From Phlyctochytrium arcticum (lineage: Eukaryota; Chytridiomycota; Chytridiomycetes; Chytridiales; Chytridiaceae), in the NCBI GenBank assembly GCA_025602905.1, contig JAHLKI010000019.1, positions 310,001 to 374,000 on the forward strand: a DNA stretch of 64,000 nt, in the 5' to 3' direction. How positions within the stretch are numbered: position 1 is the stretch's first letter; the number at the start of each line of letters is the position of its first letter. Under the pieces are notes generated by a model, which did no database searches, had not been told where the DNA came from, and saw only the letters and a list, made by a program, of their open reading frames with translations. This document shows, piece by piece, positions 45,498 through 56,882 of the stretch. Position numbers and translations under genes: made by a program.

Positions 45498-48400
45498 TCA
45501 CTCCGAATTTAATTCAACTCCAATGATGTCTCGCATGTCATCGTTTTGTTCGAGATCAAGTGGGCTGAACGCAGGTAAGGAGTATCCGAAAGCTTTCGGA
45601 GAGTTAGAGTCAGCACCACGATCGCCTTCAATGTCACCACCGGAAAGTATTGAGGTCGCGGGGCGCGAAGATGTAGGAGTAGCGTTGCTGAAGGCGCTGT
45701 CACTATCACTAGCGTTTGGAACGGCCGGTGTAGGTATACTTGTTTTCTGAATCCTTGGTTTTGGGGCTTGCCGTTGTGGAGTGCTGCGCAGTGAGCGGGC
45801 GGGAGGTTGCTCAGGCTCAAAGTCTTCAGACGTGATCAGAGAACATTTGATTGTTTCCAACGGTTCTGGTGTTGAAGCTATCACAGTTGGAGTCAATTCC
45901 GTTGCAACCTTCAATTCAGGGGCGCGCCGTCCCTTTCGTGACCGCGGAGTCGACGCTTTCTTTACAGGAGTAGCTTCAATGGGATCCGCTATTATCTGAG
46001 TTGGTATTGGCTCTACTTCCTGTTGGTATACTGGACTTAAAAACGGAATCTCCGAATCTCTACGACGCTTTAGAGCACGTTGCTCGCGTTCACTCAAGGG
46101 TGACGGCTCTCGTACAGACTTCACAGTTTTCTTCAGAGTCTTGGGTGTGACGATCGCCGAAACTGCCTGAGTTGCCACTTGAGCTGCTTTTCGCATTGTC
46201 CGACCACGCATGTGCAAATCCAAAATCTCTTTTGGAATGTCAGGCGGTGGGGCGGATGGAGTTCGATCGCGCTGCCGTGGAGCGGTGGCCGGTCTTGAAG
46301 GAGTTTTTCCATTCTTGTTGGAGGGAGTCTTTGGCAGATCGACCGTTTTCTCCTTTTCGGCACGGGGAGCTGGTGGAACTTTATCGCGCTGCCGCGGTGC
46401 AGTGTCCGGCCCAGAAACATATTTTCCTTTTTTATGGGATGGAGTTTTGGGTGAATCAACCAATTTCTCCCTTTCGACACGGCTAGCTGGCGGCGCGCTT
46501 GCCGGTTCATTGGATTTTCGCTTGCGAAATTGGCCACTTTTCCTCCTTGGGGGAGTTCTTAACTGAGCTTCAATCAATTCTAATGCGGCCAGGCGTGCCC
46601 TTGTTAACCGGACAGGTTGGAAATGCTCTTCATTTATGACTTCCTTTACATCGTGCTCGTCTTTACTCTGCTGTAGGGACCTCCGTGTTTTCCTATTCCG
46701 CGATCGAGACTCTCCAGCGTTTTCTTTGTCATTGCCAACCTCATCATCAGGTGGCTCCACCACTTCCTTCGGAAACATTTCAATCGGTTTCCCTTCAGGC
46801 CACCAGTATGACCATAACACGCTGATGAAGTCTCTCGGTGTGACATTCAAGATGCCAGTTTCAGGATCGACCGGGAGACCTGCCAATTGCGCTTTCAATT
46901 CTTCAAGGACAGGCTCTGCCTTTTTCTCGAGCTTATGAGCAAACTTCCAGTATGGTGTATCAGGTTTGTTGTACAACTTGCAATTCTGCCAAATTAATTC
47001 CACGTCTGTCTTGAAGGAATTGAAATCTTTGTAGGCATGCACTTCGAGCTTTTGTGCCATAGTGCGAAAGTCCATAGGAGTTTTGACAAAGGTGCTATAA
47101 TCCGGAGCCAATTCATCAGTAACTGGTTCTGCAAAATAAGCTTTCTCATCCCATCTAAAGCAGAAAAATTACTTTCAATTCGCTATGGCCAATGTATGCT
47201 TCACTTACGAGCGTATCCGATCGAAAACTGGCCGAATATATCGCGTGACTGGATAGAAGACATATTCGCAGAAGGATATTCCCGCTTGAAGCTGCTTGAG
47301 TTTCTCCTTTTCGCGCTTCCGTACAAGTTCTGCAAGAAGGCGTACACGTTCCAGATCCTGACGAATGATGATTGCTGTTTGATTTCGCTTCGCTCGAGCC
47401 TCCTCATCCTCCTTGAGAGCAGACGCAGAAGCAGTCCAGGGCTATAAAAATGGTAAGAATTTGCCGCATACAGGGAGCCCAAATTCCAAACTTACTTCCA
47501 GATGGAGTCGCTTCAGCAACGGCGCCCCACGCCTTGACTCGCGTTTTAGAGACCAATATTTACAGACTTGAATGATGAAATCTCGATTTTTTCTTTCAAA
47601 ATCCCCCTTCCGTTTCTGCTCTCGATGCTCCTCTCGAAGAGTATCCAAAATCCGATTCAGAATATATTGTGGTATAACGGGAACAGGAGGACCAAAGTGC
47701 ATAGAAAGAGGGTGCGGTGTAGTATTTGCCACATCGTCCGCATCGCCTTCTGCACCAGATGAGACTGCCTCGTCACCATCCTGTGGTCGCTTGCGCTTCC
47801 TCCTCATTGAAAGTGGCTCGTTGTCCCCTGCATCACTATCTTCGTCATCGGTTATTCGAAGCGGATTTTTTCGCTTCCGCTTCCGAAGTTCTTGCTGTGA
47901 TGAGCGATCTTCCACGGCTTCCTCAGGCACTCCAGAACGACGATAGCCCTTTGCCGCAGATTGCTTGCGATCTTTCAGCTCCTGCTGAAACGCTGCAATT
48001 CCTGCTTCTACATCAACAGTAGCTCGGTACTCCTGCGGGGTGTGTCGATCGCAATATACTTTCAGGGCATTTTGTTCACTTCCATATGGCGAACGCATTT
48101 TCATGTAAAGTTTCGCTTTTCGAGCACATGTAGGGTGAAATGGGGTGTAGCAATTCTTGTTGCCGCATTGAATTGGCGCACCGCCTTTGAGATGACACAA
48201 ATAGCACTGCAACTTCCAACGGCCCCGCGGGATTTTTTCAATATCGACAATGGGTTCCATCAGAGTGTAGTTCCCGACGGTGCACTCTGGTATCCACATG
48301 GCACACAATAAATGCGCCCAACTTTGTCCCGATGTTTGCTTGAATGCACCCTCTTTATGAGGGCACAATACGCAGTCGACCGGTTTGTGAGGGCTCAACA

Positions 48401-50081
48401 TGCACTTGCGACACAGCCACTGCCCTTCGGGGATGTAGGGAATACCATAACAGTCCTGATGGACAGCAATGTTGCACCCATCGCAAAAGACAATGGCATT
48501 CGCATTTTCGCATTCACCATCGTCGCACACAGCACAAACAGGATCCTCCTCGTCTTCCCGGGCGGTGGGTATATCTTTGGTCAGATCAAACCATTCCTTC
48601 TCTAATATATCCATAACACGCTCGAAATAATCTTCACCCAACATTCCCAACGATTCTTGCCGACGGTCTTCATTCATTGCAGTGAGCCATTCCATGTCTT
48701 GTTCATCCATATCATACTCCACGCGCTGTGCGAGTTCATCCTCGGAAGGTTCGCTATGACGAATATACGCGTGAGGTAGGCGGAACTTTTCCCGTCCGGC
48801 AAATTCCTCCGAATCGTCAGGCGGTATTGATCGGAAGGCTGTCTTTGGCAAAGAGAGTGGTGCTGGTGGCAGTGCTGGAAGCTCAAGCATATCCAAGATA
48901 CCGTAAAATGGATCCTCCTGCTGCGCGGTGGAATCCGAATCTGCCGCAGTTGTTCCATTGACGGCGTCGGAAGCGTTTTGAGCTTCCAATATTCGTTCTT
49001 CTGATTCGCATGCATCTTTCAGCATGTGGACGATTGCTTGCTGTCCATTTCGCTCTTCGTTTGCCAAGGGTTTTGATAAAGTAGGTTCTGCAAGTTCATC
49101 CAAGACACCAACCACAAAATCGACCTCGGCTGCTGCTTGCTCCATCACAGCTCTGGACATTGGTTTCATCAGGACTGTGTCAGATACGGGCCGCTCTTCG
49201 CCAGGTGCTTCACTATCAGTGTTACCCACCGATGCCCCTTGCGGGGAAGCAGCAGGGGCAGGAACATCGCCATTCAATGTTGGCGGAAAAGGGGTATCAG
49301 ATCCAAGCTGCTGGGCAGGAGTGGCTTCTACATTTGCATCATTCTGTAAGAGTTGTTCTTCCCCGGCTGATGAGTGAGAGCCCGTAATAGCCTTGTCGAG
49401 TATTGATGTCGGGGTGGTATTATTTAAAGAGACATGTACCGCTTCCGAGCTAGAAGGTGGGATGACACGTTCTGTTGAAAGGTTGGGTATTGATTGTTGT
49501 GGAATTTGGAGGGAAGGTGTTAGTGAGGGTATGGGGAGAATGTGTTCCTGTCTTGATAAGACTGCTGATGGTGTTGTAGGCAGAGAAGAGGGCGGAGCGG
49601 GATCAGTTGCTGAATGACAAGGTCCTGGTAAAATCAAGATGGGTAAAGCCATGTTGACATCAAGATCGGGAAAGAAATCGCGGTACGATTTCTCCTCGGC
49701 TGGCAAGTCCTCTTTGTGTTTTTGATCCTCGGTCACTGACTGAGAGCGACCACGCGGTTGTCCATTTTCCATAGCCTTGCGCGCCTTCCGTCTGGCACTC
49801 TCTGCTAGCGTAGGTCGACCTCTAGGCCTACCTTCTCTCGAAGGTTCAGCCGCTCTCCCGACCTTGGGCGTCCTGATGGGAGTCCCCGGCGTCCCAGGTA
49901 ATGATAGGTCCTCCAGGCTTCGAGCATGCAGGTTCAACGGAGTGGGAGTATCAGGCAACGCCGGATATGTAGTTCTTCGCGTGACTCTACCCGTGTTTAC
50001 CTGCACTGGCGTCGGTATAATTGACGATGACTTTGATTTTTGAGGAGTCTCCATTGCCGGCAATATCTGTGCATCAGCCAT
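45498..50081 (-). CDS. BRPF/Nto1-type PHD finger and bromodomain protein
   Basis: Scaffold of NuA3/MOZ-type histone H3 acetyltransferases. Three exons (50081-47496, 47441-47209, 47154-45498) give 1491 residues. Order: disordered N-terminus with Pro/Thr-rich and RGRP (AT-hook-like) segments; Epl-like region (EPSEDELAQRVEYDMDEQDM); PHD1 (about 510-560; CAVCDDGECENANAIVFCDG); zinc knuckle and extended PHD2 (to about 690; CDRHTPQEYR); basic linker (RKRKRKN); bromodomain spanning exons 2 and 3 (TPMDFRTMAQKLE, NCKLYN); long Ser/Pro/Lys-rich tail with two similar segments (PSRPATAPRQRDRTPSAPPP and an earlier copy). I see no PWWP domain, as in yeast Nto1. The start at 50081 is the first ATG in frame. 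Confidence 0.92.
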
Positions 50082-50660
50082 AATGTCTTTTGTCCACTGG
50101 GCCGAAAGATCCGTCTTGTACAATATGTCCAGCTCGTCGCGACAAGTAGTCTTTCCACAAAAGTTTGCACCCCACTCGATTGGGAGTTCCGCGCTGCTCA
50201 GCTTATATGCACTGGGGACCACCGAGATCCCCTTCGAGTTTGATGTTGGACGAGATTCGTTGCTGTAGCTAGAGCGTTATCGTCGTCGTCGTCTCACTTG
50301 GGAGAAACCGCATGTCTTGACGTCCAATATAGCTGCACTTCCGCTGATCGACCTGGTTCTTGCAGGGTTGGTCCTGTGGTGATTTTCCCGTCTCTGCCGC
50401 TATGCCGGTCAGGGAAATGTCCCTCTCGCGTTGCTCAGATCGCCGTCGTTGACGCCAGGGGGTTTGCTGCTTGGATGTTGCGGATTTGGAGCTCTGCTCG
50501 GACGCTGACTCAGATGGCCGTGTGCTTAGTGTCCTTGTTGCCATGGCACTCAGGTCTACAGAGGCATACACCGGGAAATTGCCAACCTTCCACACCGCAC
50601 ATACTGCGATAGATCATAGGACTGTTACAAACGCAACGTTGTTGCAGGCCAAACGGATGG
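50082..50660. other. Divergent gap, BRPF-like / PPR
   Basis: 579 bases. Frames are open on both strands close to the two starts, so non-coding leader exons or earlier starts are possible. A CGT/CGA trinucleotide run lies at 50279-50293. Confidence 0.4.
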
Positions 50661-52973
50661 ATGCTTCCGCGCACAGGCTGCTGGGCCCTGACTGGACATG
50701 GCCTGGGAAGCGGTTTTTCAAGGACCTTTCCACTGCAATCGGGCCAAGCAAACGAGGTTATACCGCAGAAGACGCTACAGATATTGAGGGGGATTACATC
50801 GGTCACTCCGCAGACGTCGGGACAAGCATTGGCGGAAGCGTGGGCGAAGGAAAACCTGAGGCATGCGGAAAGAATTCAACGGAAACATCGGCGTCCCCCA
50901 GGGCGGAACCATCAATTATCTCTGCGGAACAATGCCGCCCGGTCTCTGGAATGGAAACACTCAGGAATACTGAAACAATTTCGCGACCTACAAAACAATC
51001 TTGAGCAGGGTCTGGTGGCTTTTGAGAAGCAACGGATCCACAAATTCTCTCTGCAATCTGTGCCAGAAGCTCAAGACATGCCCGCAAATCGCACGGCGGT
51101 TCTGTGGCAGAATTTCACCGCACTGCATGGTTACGTTTCTCAGTCTCCGCATAAACATTTCCTTGCGCAGTTGCTTACGGGTCGGGAGATTCACCGATTA
51201 CTTTGCGTCTTAAACCATGACGAGACCCTCTCCTTGAAAGAACGGGCCCGACGCGTTAATTATGTTTTGCAAAGCTGGAAGGATATGAGCATAAACCATC
51301 TAGTGGATGAGACCATGAGATCGGAAGCCGCTTTGGCGGAAGCTTACATGTGGGGCTATAGTGACGCCAAATTGTATCTGGAAACACTACGTCTGGATGG
51401 AATTTCTCTCAAAATGCATTCTTGCATGGATCTGTTTCGCGGACTTATGAGAGGTCGCCCGAAATTCTTGACCATCTTGCGACTCTTGGACGATATCAAG
51501 AGGCATGGTGTGACGCCTGACACACAACTATGCACTCTTCTAATTGACTATTTTGGAAGTCACAAGAGTATCAAGAATATGATGGCAATCTACGAAAAAA
51601 TGGAGACTTGGAAGGTCAAACCGAACTTGGCTACCTACACAGCGCTCATTTCCACCTGTGTTGACGTGGGGGACACTTCAAAAGTTGGGAAAATCTTACG
51701 CAGCATGAAGACACACATCAATGGCACAGACTTTAGATTTCGTTGCGTGATGGCACGGTACTTTGTAGCCACGAATCAGTTACAATTGGCTGAACAAATC
51801 TTGGATCAAGAATGCAAGAAGCGAGAGCAGGTGGCAGTCGCAGACTCACAGCGCGATCATGGCCTCTGCTTATTGTATACCATCATTATGGAAGCTCACG
51901 TGAATGCGGGCCAAATTCACATTGCAGAGGCATTTTTTGAACAGCTCATTGAGAGCGGCATCCCGCCTGATATTCCTGCGTTTACCGTCATCATATGCGG
52001 ACATGTGCGTTTTGGAGAACTGGCTCGAGCAGAGAAGATGCTTTCGCGCTTGTTTACCTATGACCTTCGACCAGATACATACCTCTGCGGTGTTCTTTTG
52101 GACGGCTATATTCAGAAGAAAGATTTACTATCGGCAGCTCGGATCATCCAATCCATGCTTCAGGATGGCATTTCACTGGAAGAAGTTCCGTTTGGGAAGA
52201 TTATCCAACTGCATCTAATTCGGGATGAAGAAAAGACGGCAATGGATACTTTCTTGGCACTTGTACCGCTGGTTTCTGAGACACGTGTCAGGCAGATTTG
52301 GGTCAAGGTTGTGGTGTCATTGTTGAAGCGAGGTTCTTGGGCCAAAGTGGAGGAATGGGTCCATCTTTTCCAGAAGACACCTTACTCCTTGGGACAGATA
52401 CCACAATGGTGTGAGGCGCCCTCCGCGAATGTAGACTCCCCGATATCATCACCCCCAAGAGCATCTTCTCATAACGATGCACAATGCTGGCCAGCGCTTA
52501 CTATTCATGAACTTTTGAATCTCCAACACGTTGGAGCAGCCAATAATTTTTGGCGTACTCTTTACTCATCATCGGACACCTCTCTGCTGACCGACTCGGC
52601 CCTCTGTGCATATATTCGGCTGTACGCTACCACTGGCAACCTTTCTCTTTTGCAAGACACCCTCGACACAATCTTTTCATCAGGAAGACTTGTTCCCACG
52701 CACAATACGTATACCGCCTACATCACTACTCTAGTAGCTCGAGATTCACCAAAACCAGCTCTCGATGTCATTTACCAAGACCTGCCCTTCCACAATCTCG
52801 AGCCTTCATCAGATATGATCGGACCATTGTTGATGTTGCTGCGAACGCGTAAGATGCGCAGAGAGATTCGAGATCTGAGGGGCTATCTACAGCGATTCGG
52901 TGACTGTACAAAACGAGTCGCTGACATTGAGGCCAAAGGAGGATGGGTGTGGAAGGAAGTTCTTTGGGCATGA
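50661..52973 (+). CDS. Pentatricopeptide-repeat protein, probably mitochondrial
   Basis: One exon of 770 residues. Tandem 35-residue PPR units run over about 270-640 and 640-750; examples are GVTPDTQLCTLLIDYFGSHK, VKPNLATYTALISTCVDVGD, GIPPDIPAFTVIICGHVRFG and LRPDTYLCGVLLDGYIQKKD. The N-terminus (MLPRTGCWALTGHGLGSGFS) is basic and could be a presequence. PPR proteins bind organellar RNA in processing or translation. An upstream exon cannot be excluded because other frames remain open before 50661. Confidence 0.88.
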   Translation: MLPRTGCWALTGHGLGSGFSRTFPLQSGQANEVIPQKTLQILRGITSVTPQTSGQALAEAWAKENLRHAERIQRKHRRPPGRNHQLSLRNNAARSLEWKHSGILKQFRDLQNNLEQGLVAFEKQRIHKFSLQSVPEAQDMPANRTAVLWQNFTALHGYVSQSPHKHFLAQLLTGREIHRLLCVLNHDETLSLKERARRVNYVLQSWKDMSINHLVDETMRSEAALAEAYMWGYSDAKLYLETLRLDGISLKMHSCMDLFRGLMRGRPKFLTILRLLDDIKRHGVTPDTQLCTLLIDYFGSHKSIKNMMAIYEKMETWKVKPNLATYTALISTCVDVGDTSKVGKILRSMKTHINGTDFRFRCVMARYFVATNQLQLAEQILDQECKKREQVAVADSQRDHGLCLLYTIIMEAHVNAGQIHIAEAFFEQLIESGIPPDIPAFTVIICGHVRFGELARAEKMLSRLFTYDLRPDTYLCGVLLDGYIQKKDLLSAARIIQSMLQDGISLEEVPFGKIIQLHLIRDEEKTAMDTFLALVPLVSETRVRQIWVKVVVSLLKRGSWAKVEEWVHLFQKTPYSLGQIPQWCEAPSANVDSPISSPPRASSHNDAQCWPALTIHELLNLQHVGAANNFWRTLYSSSDTSLLTDSALCAYIRLYATTGNLSLLQDTLDTIFSSGRLVPTHNTYTAYITTLVARDSPKPALDVIYQDLPFHNLEPSSDMIGPLLMLLRTRKMRREIRDLRGYLQRFGDCTKRVADIEAKGGWVWKEVLWA

Positions 52974-53216
52974 GCCGTCGTCTCAATGTACGATCCCCTA
53001 GTCCAGGAGATAGAAGCGTATCTGTTCACATGTTCGAGTAAAAGACCTAGTTCCCTCCATCTGTTACCCTGATTCTCATGTACTCATCCACATACAAATG
53101 CATATATCCTCTCAGATATCCTCTCTGCCGTTGATTCATATCAAAATCATCTTGGATAAATTAACAATAACGCGTTGTGTCACAATTGACAACTTGATAC
53201 AATCGCTAACTCCAGA

Positions 53217-54747
53217 ATGAGATCAGATCGTCCGAAAAAGTTTTATGTTTTGGTCAATCCCGCCTCTGGCTCTCGTTCGGGATCGAAGATTCTCAATCAA
53301 CATTTGAAACCCGCACTTGAGCGATCAGGATGGATAGAGACAAGTTACCCGGCCATCAACGAGGAATACGAAACTAGGAAGGAACCGACCTTTACAGTCA
53401 TCGTAACGGAGCGGTAGGCTTAAACAAAGGCCGCCCCGTGCTGTCTACGATACTCAAATGATGATTGATCAAAAGGTAGGCCGGGTCATGCTCGGGAGGT
53501 CGTTCGGGATATTCTACTTGGGAGCAAAGGTCAGGTTCCTGAGATACTAGGAATCGTATCAATTGGCGGTAAGAATCCTTACTTTTAGTCATATTTCGGT
53601 GCGCTGACAGACTCATTTGGACTACTGCAGGAGACGGACTGATTCATGAAATCATCAATGCCTTGCCTGCGCCCGGACAAGGCAGTCCCCTAAATCACAA
53701 TGTGCGCATCATTCTCTATCCAATCCCAGGTGGGACTGGGAACGCACTATGTACGTCGAGCGGAATATTGGATGCGGAGGAGGGAATCAAGAGGGTAGTA
53801 AGCTCAGTGAGCTCGCAGCGAGTTCGTATCTTTGGGGTATGGAGGGTTCATGGAGTAGAGGCGCGAGATGAAGAGTTCCTGGCATTGGGATTTTGCGTCA
53901 CGAGTTATGCCCTTCATGCTCAGATTGTCAAGAACAGCGAATGGCTGAGATTTCTGGGGCGAAAACGGTTCCAGGTACTGTTATTTGTTTTTAAGAGTTT
54001 GAAGGTAATCTGATGAAGAGATTCCAGGTAGCAGCGGCGGCAGGCATTGCGTTGCACACTACTTTTCACGCAAGGTTATCTCTTCTTTCCCCCCGTGTGC
54101 TTTCTCGTTCCCCCTCATTATCAAATGTATCCCGGCCGTCTGAAGATCAATCAGAAGGCGTATCATTCAATAATCCGAACGACTGGGAGGTATTGGATGA
54201 TGGCTGGACTACAATTAACACTGGCACATCCGCATCGAGCAAAGGCGAAAATAATCTCATCAACAGTCTGCCGGTAGAAGGATTCAACTATTTTCTTGTC
54301 TCAAAGGTTTGAGCACAATACTGCTCGGTTACTCATGAGAATAGTTATTGACAAAGATGTCCGCGCTCTTAGCTGCCAACGCTGGAACCGGGCTTTACAC
54401 CGGTCCCCCACGCGCAGGTCTCCTCAACCGACCTCGACGTTATAATCTTACCATCACATTGTCCAAAAACAGGACCCGAACTGACAAAGCGCGGGGACGT
54501 CGTCCAATTTCTGACCAAATTGCCAGAGATATCAGAGCGGGCTACCTATGTCAAATGCAAGGGGTACACATTGTACCCTGTGCGCCAGGCTAGCACATTT
54601 TGGGGGAAGTTGTGGGGTGGAGGAAACTTGCATGATTTTTGCTTGGATGGGGAAATGATGACCATCAAAGAAGGGGATGGAGTGCGCGTACGCGTCCTGG
54701 ATGATAATGAGATAGCCAATGTACAGGTGTACGTTGCCTCTGGGTGA
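53217..54747 (+). CDS. Sphingoid long-chain-base kinase / DAGK-catalytic-domain lipid kinase
   Basis: Five exons (53217-53413, 53480-53568, 53631-53974, 54028-54306, 54373-54747) give 427 residues. The DAGK fold begins KKFYVLVNPASGSRSGSKIL, followed by ERPGHAREVV. The nucleotide-binding motif is spliced as SIGGDGLIHEIINAL (exons 2 and 3). IPGGTGNAL is the second glycine motif, and the family C-terminal element appears as DLDVIILP and CLDGEMM. This matches sphingosine/LCB kinases (Lcb4/Lcb5) better than bacterial DgkB. The usual T in GGDGT is replaced by L. Confidence 0.88.
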
Positions 54748-55100
54748 ACAATTCTGTGGAGAATGACTTGCTGGAGCCCGTATTCTGGTGTTGGTCTCAA
54801 TGAGCAGATTTGTGTGTGAAATTGACGATTAGATAGTCCATGTGTTTTAGAGTATGTATATACATAAATCATCCATCCAGCCTAAATATCCAGCGTACAC
54901 CACCAAATCTACAAATGCCCACATGGAAGATAAGAAAAGGAATGAGGAGCAAAGCAAGCACGCTACTATGTAAAGGGGTTCGTAGAAATAAAAGAAAAGT
55001 TGGGGAGAAGATATATGGGCGCGAGGTTATATATGACATCGAGTAGGGGACACACGTCGTTGTGCATACGCCGTAACCGAGTAAAATGGGCTTTACACAT
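54748..55100. other. Convergent 3' gap, lipid kinase / LRRC58-like
   Basis: 353 bases with nothing recognised. Confidence 0.4.
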
Positions 55101-56882
55101 TTAGCCCAGGAATGACATTGAACGGGAGGTACGAAGTCCGGTTTTCTTCAACAGAGTAGCTTTGAATCCTCTTGATCCGACGGCGGTAGGAAGAGTTGGC
55201 AGACTTGGATTCTTGGTGAGCGACGAAAGGGGAAGTGTGAATGATGTGGATCGGGTAACGGATGGGCGGCGCCGGCGGAGGGTCGAAAATGGTGAATTGG
55301 ATGAAGATGAAGAGTTTGACCCTGCCCTGGTCGAATCCCGTCCCGAATCGGACAGCAGATTAAGAGCAGGGGACGAATTTGATGAAACCAAAGCTGGCCG
55401 ATCTGCTGAACCAGCCGCTGATTTCTGAGACTGGGATGTGGAGACTGAGAAACGCTTCGGGGCAAGGGATGGTGAAACGGTACGCGAAGACAATTGTGAT
55501 GGGATTGGAGACGGGGCCGAATTGGGTAAAGGACAAAATAGGAGAGCCAGGCGTTCATTGTCTGTGCTCCAATGTGGCGCACACAACCGGTATTCTAGAG
55601 GTACCCGGTGATCCCCACGTTCGACTATCCGCCCTCGTATTGTGACTTCCTCAAAGTACGGGCCGCCACAGAATGTACAGGTATGAGCGGAAGCCAGGTA
55701 TGATTTGACTTCATCTTGAGTGATCTCAAGGATGGGAAGTTGTTGACGAACAATGACACGAGCTGCCAATTCCTTCAGAGTAGGTGGGGAGCGTGTCGGG
55801 TCAACAGCAAAATCGCGCTTCAGCGGGCAACGTTTGAGCGTCAAAGTTCGTAAAAATTTGAGACGATTTAGCTCAGCAGGCACAACCTGAAGCGGGTTTT
55901 TACTAAGATCCAGCGTGGCAAGGAGCTTGACCTGCCCAATTTCCGATGGCAGGTAAGTGATACGGTTGCTGTCCAAGTACAGAGTTGTAAGCTTCTGCAA
56001 TTTTGAAATGGAGGCCGGAATGGTATCAAGCAAATTGTCTGAGGCCTTGAGCTCTACGAGTTTTGTAAGAAACCCTATTGTATCTGGCAAGCTGGTCAAT
56101 CGATTGGAGGCAATTGACAAATTGGTCAAATTCTTCATATGTCCAATTTCTGGGGGGATTTCGGTCAAATTGTTGCAGCATCTAATGATAATAATCAGCC
56201 TTTTGCGTTTCAAAATCGCAAGATCACCTAAAACTTACAAGTGGAGGGTGGTGGTTGTAGAAAGAAGGCCAATATTGGGCGACAAACGAACCAGTCCTTG
56301 CTGGCATAAGCCGATGGTGGTAAATGATGTCAATTGGCCAAACTTGACAGCCTTGAGCTTATTTCGCCGTAGATTCTCTTCGGCCTGGGGATCCAAATGG
56401 TAAACATCAAACGGAAACTGCATGGTGCACAAGTCAGTCTGCGCGGTGTCGGAGCTATCAGCATGATCCAGCACGGGAATGGCACCGGCAAAGTACGAAT
56501 TATTGGCAGCTTGAGCAGAATGCCCATTCTCGGGAGTCGAAATGAGATCCATGTCGTTCATAGAGAAGGAGTTTGTGAGTCCGCGACGGATAGTTGCCAG
56601 CCGCCCTGATCCTCGACCATCGCCCGTCATTGCTCGTCGGCGCATGCTTTGCAAAGTTTGGGTGGAAGGGATTGTTTGGTCGCTGTGTTCGCCACGGAAA
56701 GCGAGCACCCGATTCACATTAGGGCCGTTCCCTTCGGTGTCTGCGGCGTCAAGCGTGTCATTGCTGGTAGTTCTGTTCAGCACTGGGGGTGGGTTGGCTG
56801 TGGTGCTGACATGGTCGTCAGGATGCAAGACGGCATATGCCAGCGGAAGAGCTGCCTGTTCTTTACTTATACCGGCGCCCAT
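55101..56882 (-). CDS. Leucine-rich-repeat protein, LRRC58-like, with N-myristoylation signal
   Basis: Two exons (56882-56239, 56181-55101) give 574 residues. The N-terminus MGAGISKE fits a myristoylation site. About 190 disordered residues precede eight or so LRRs of the LPxxIGxLxxLxxLxLxxN type (NNLTEIPPEIGHMKNLTNLS, DSNRITYLPSEIGQVKLLAT). After the LRRs is a Cys/His element CTFCGGPYFEE ... VPLEYRLCAPHW resembling the C-terminal domain of LRRC58 and related LRR proteins. The last 130 residues are Ser-rich with RRRRPS. The function is unknown. Confidence 0.82.

Noticed and set aside
47572..47946. Plus-strand Ser/Arg-rich ORF
   Set aside because: It is antisense to the Lys/Arg-rich linker of the BRPF-like gene.
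50471..51004. 177-residue plus-strand ORF overlapping the start of the PPR gene
   Set aside because: It shares the region in another frame and lacks repeats; the 50661 frame carries the PPR units.
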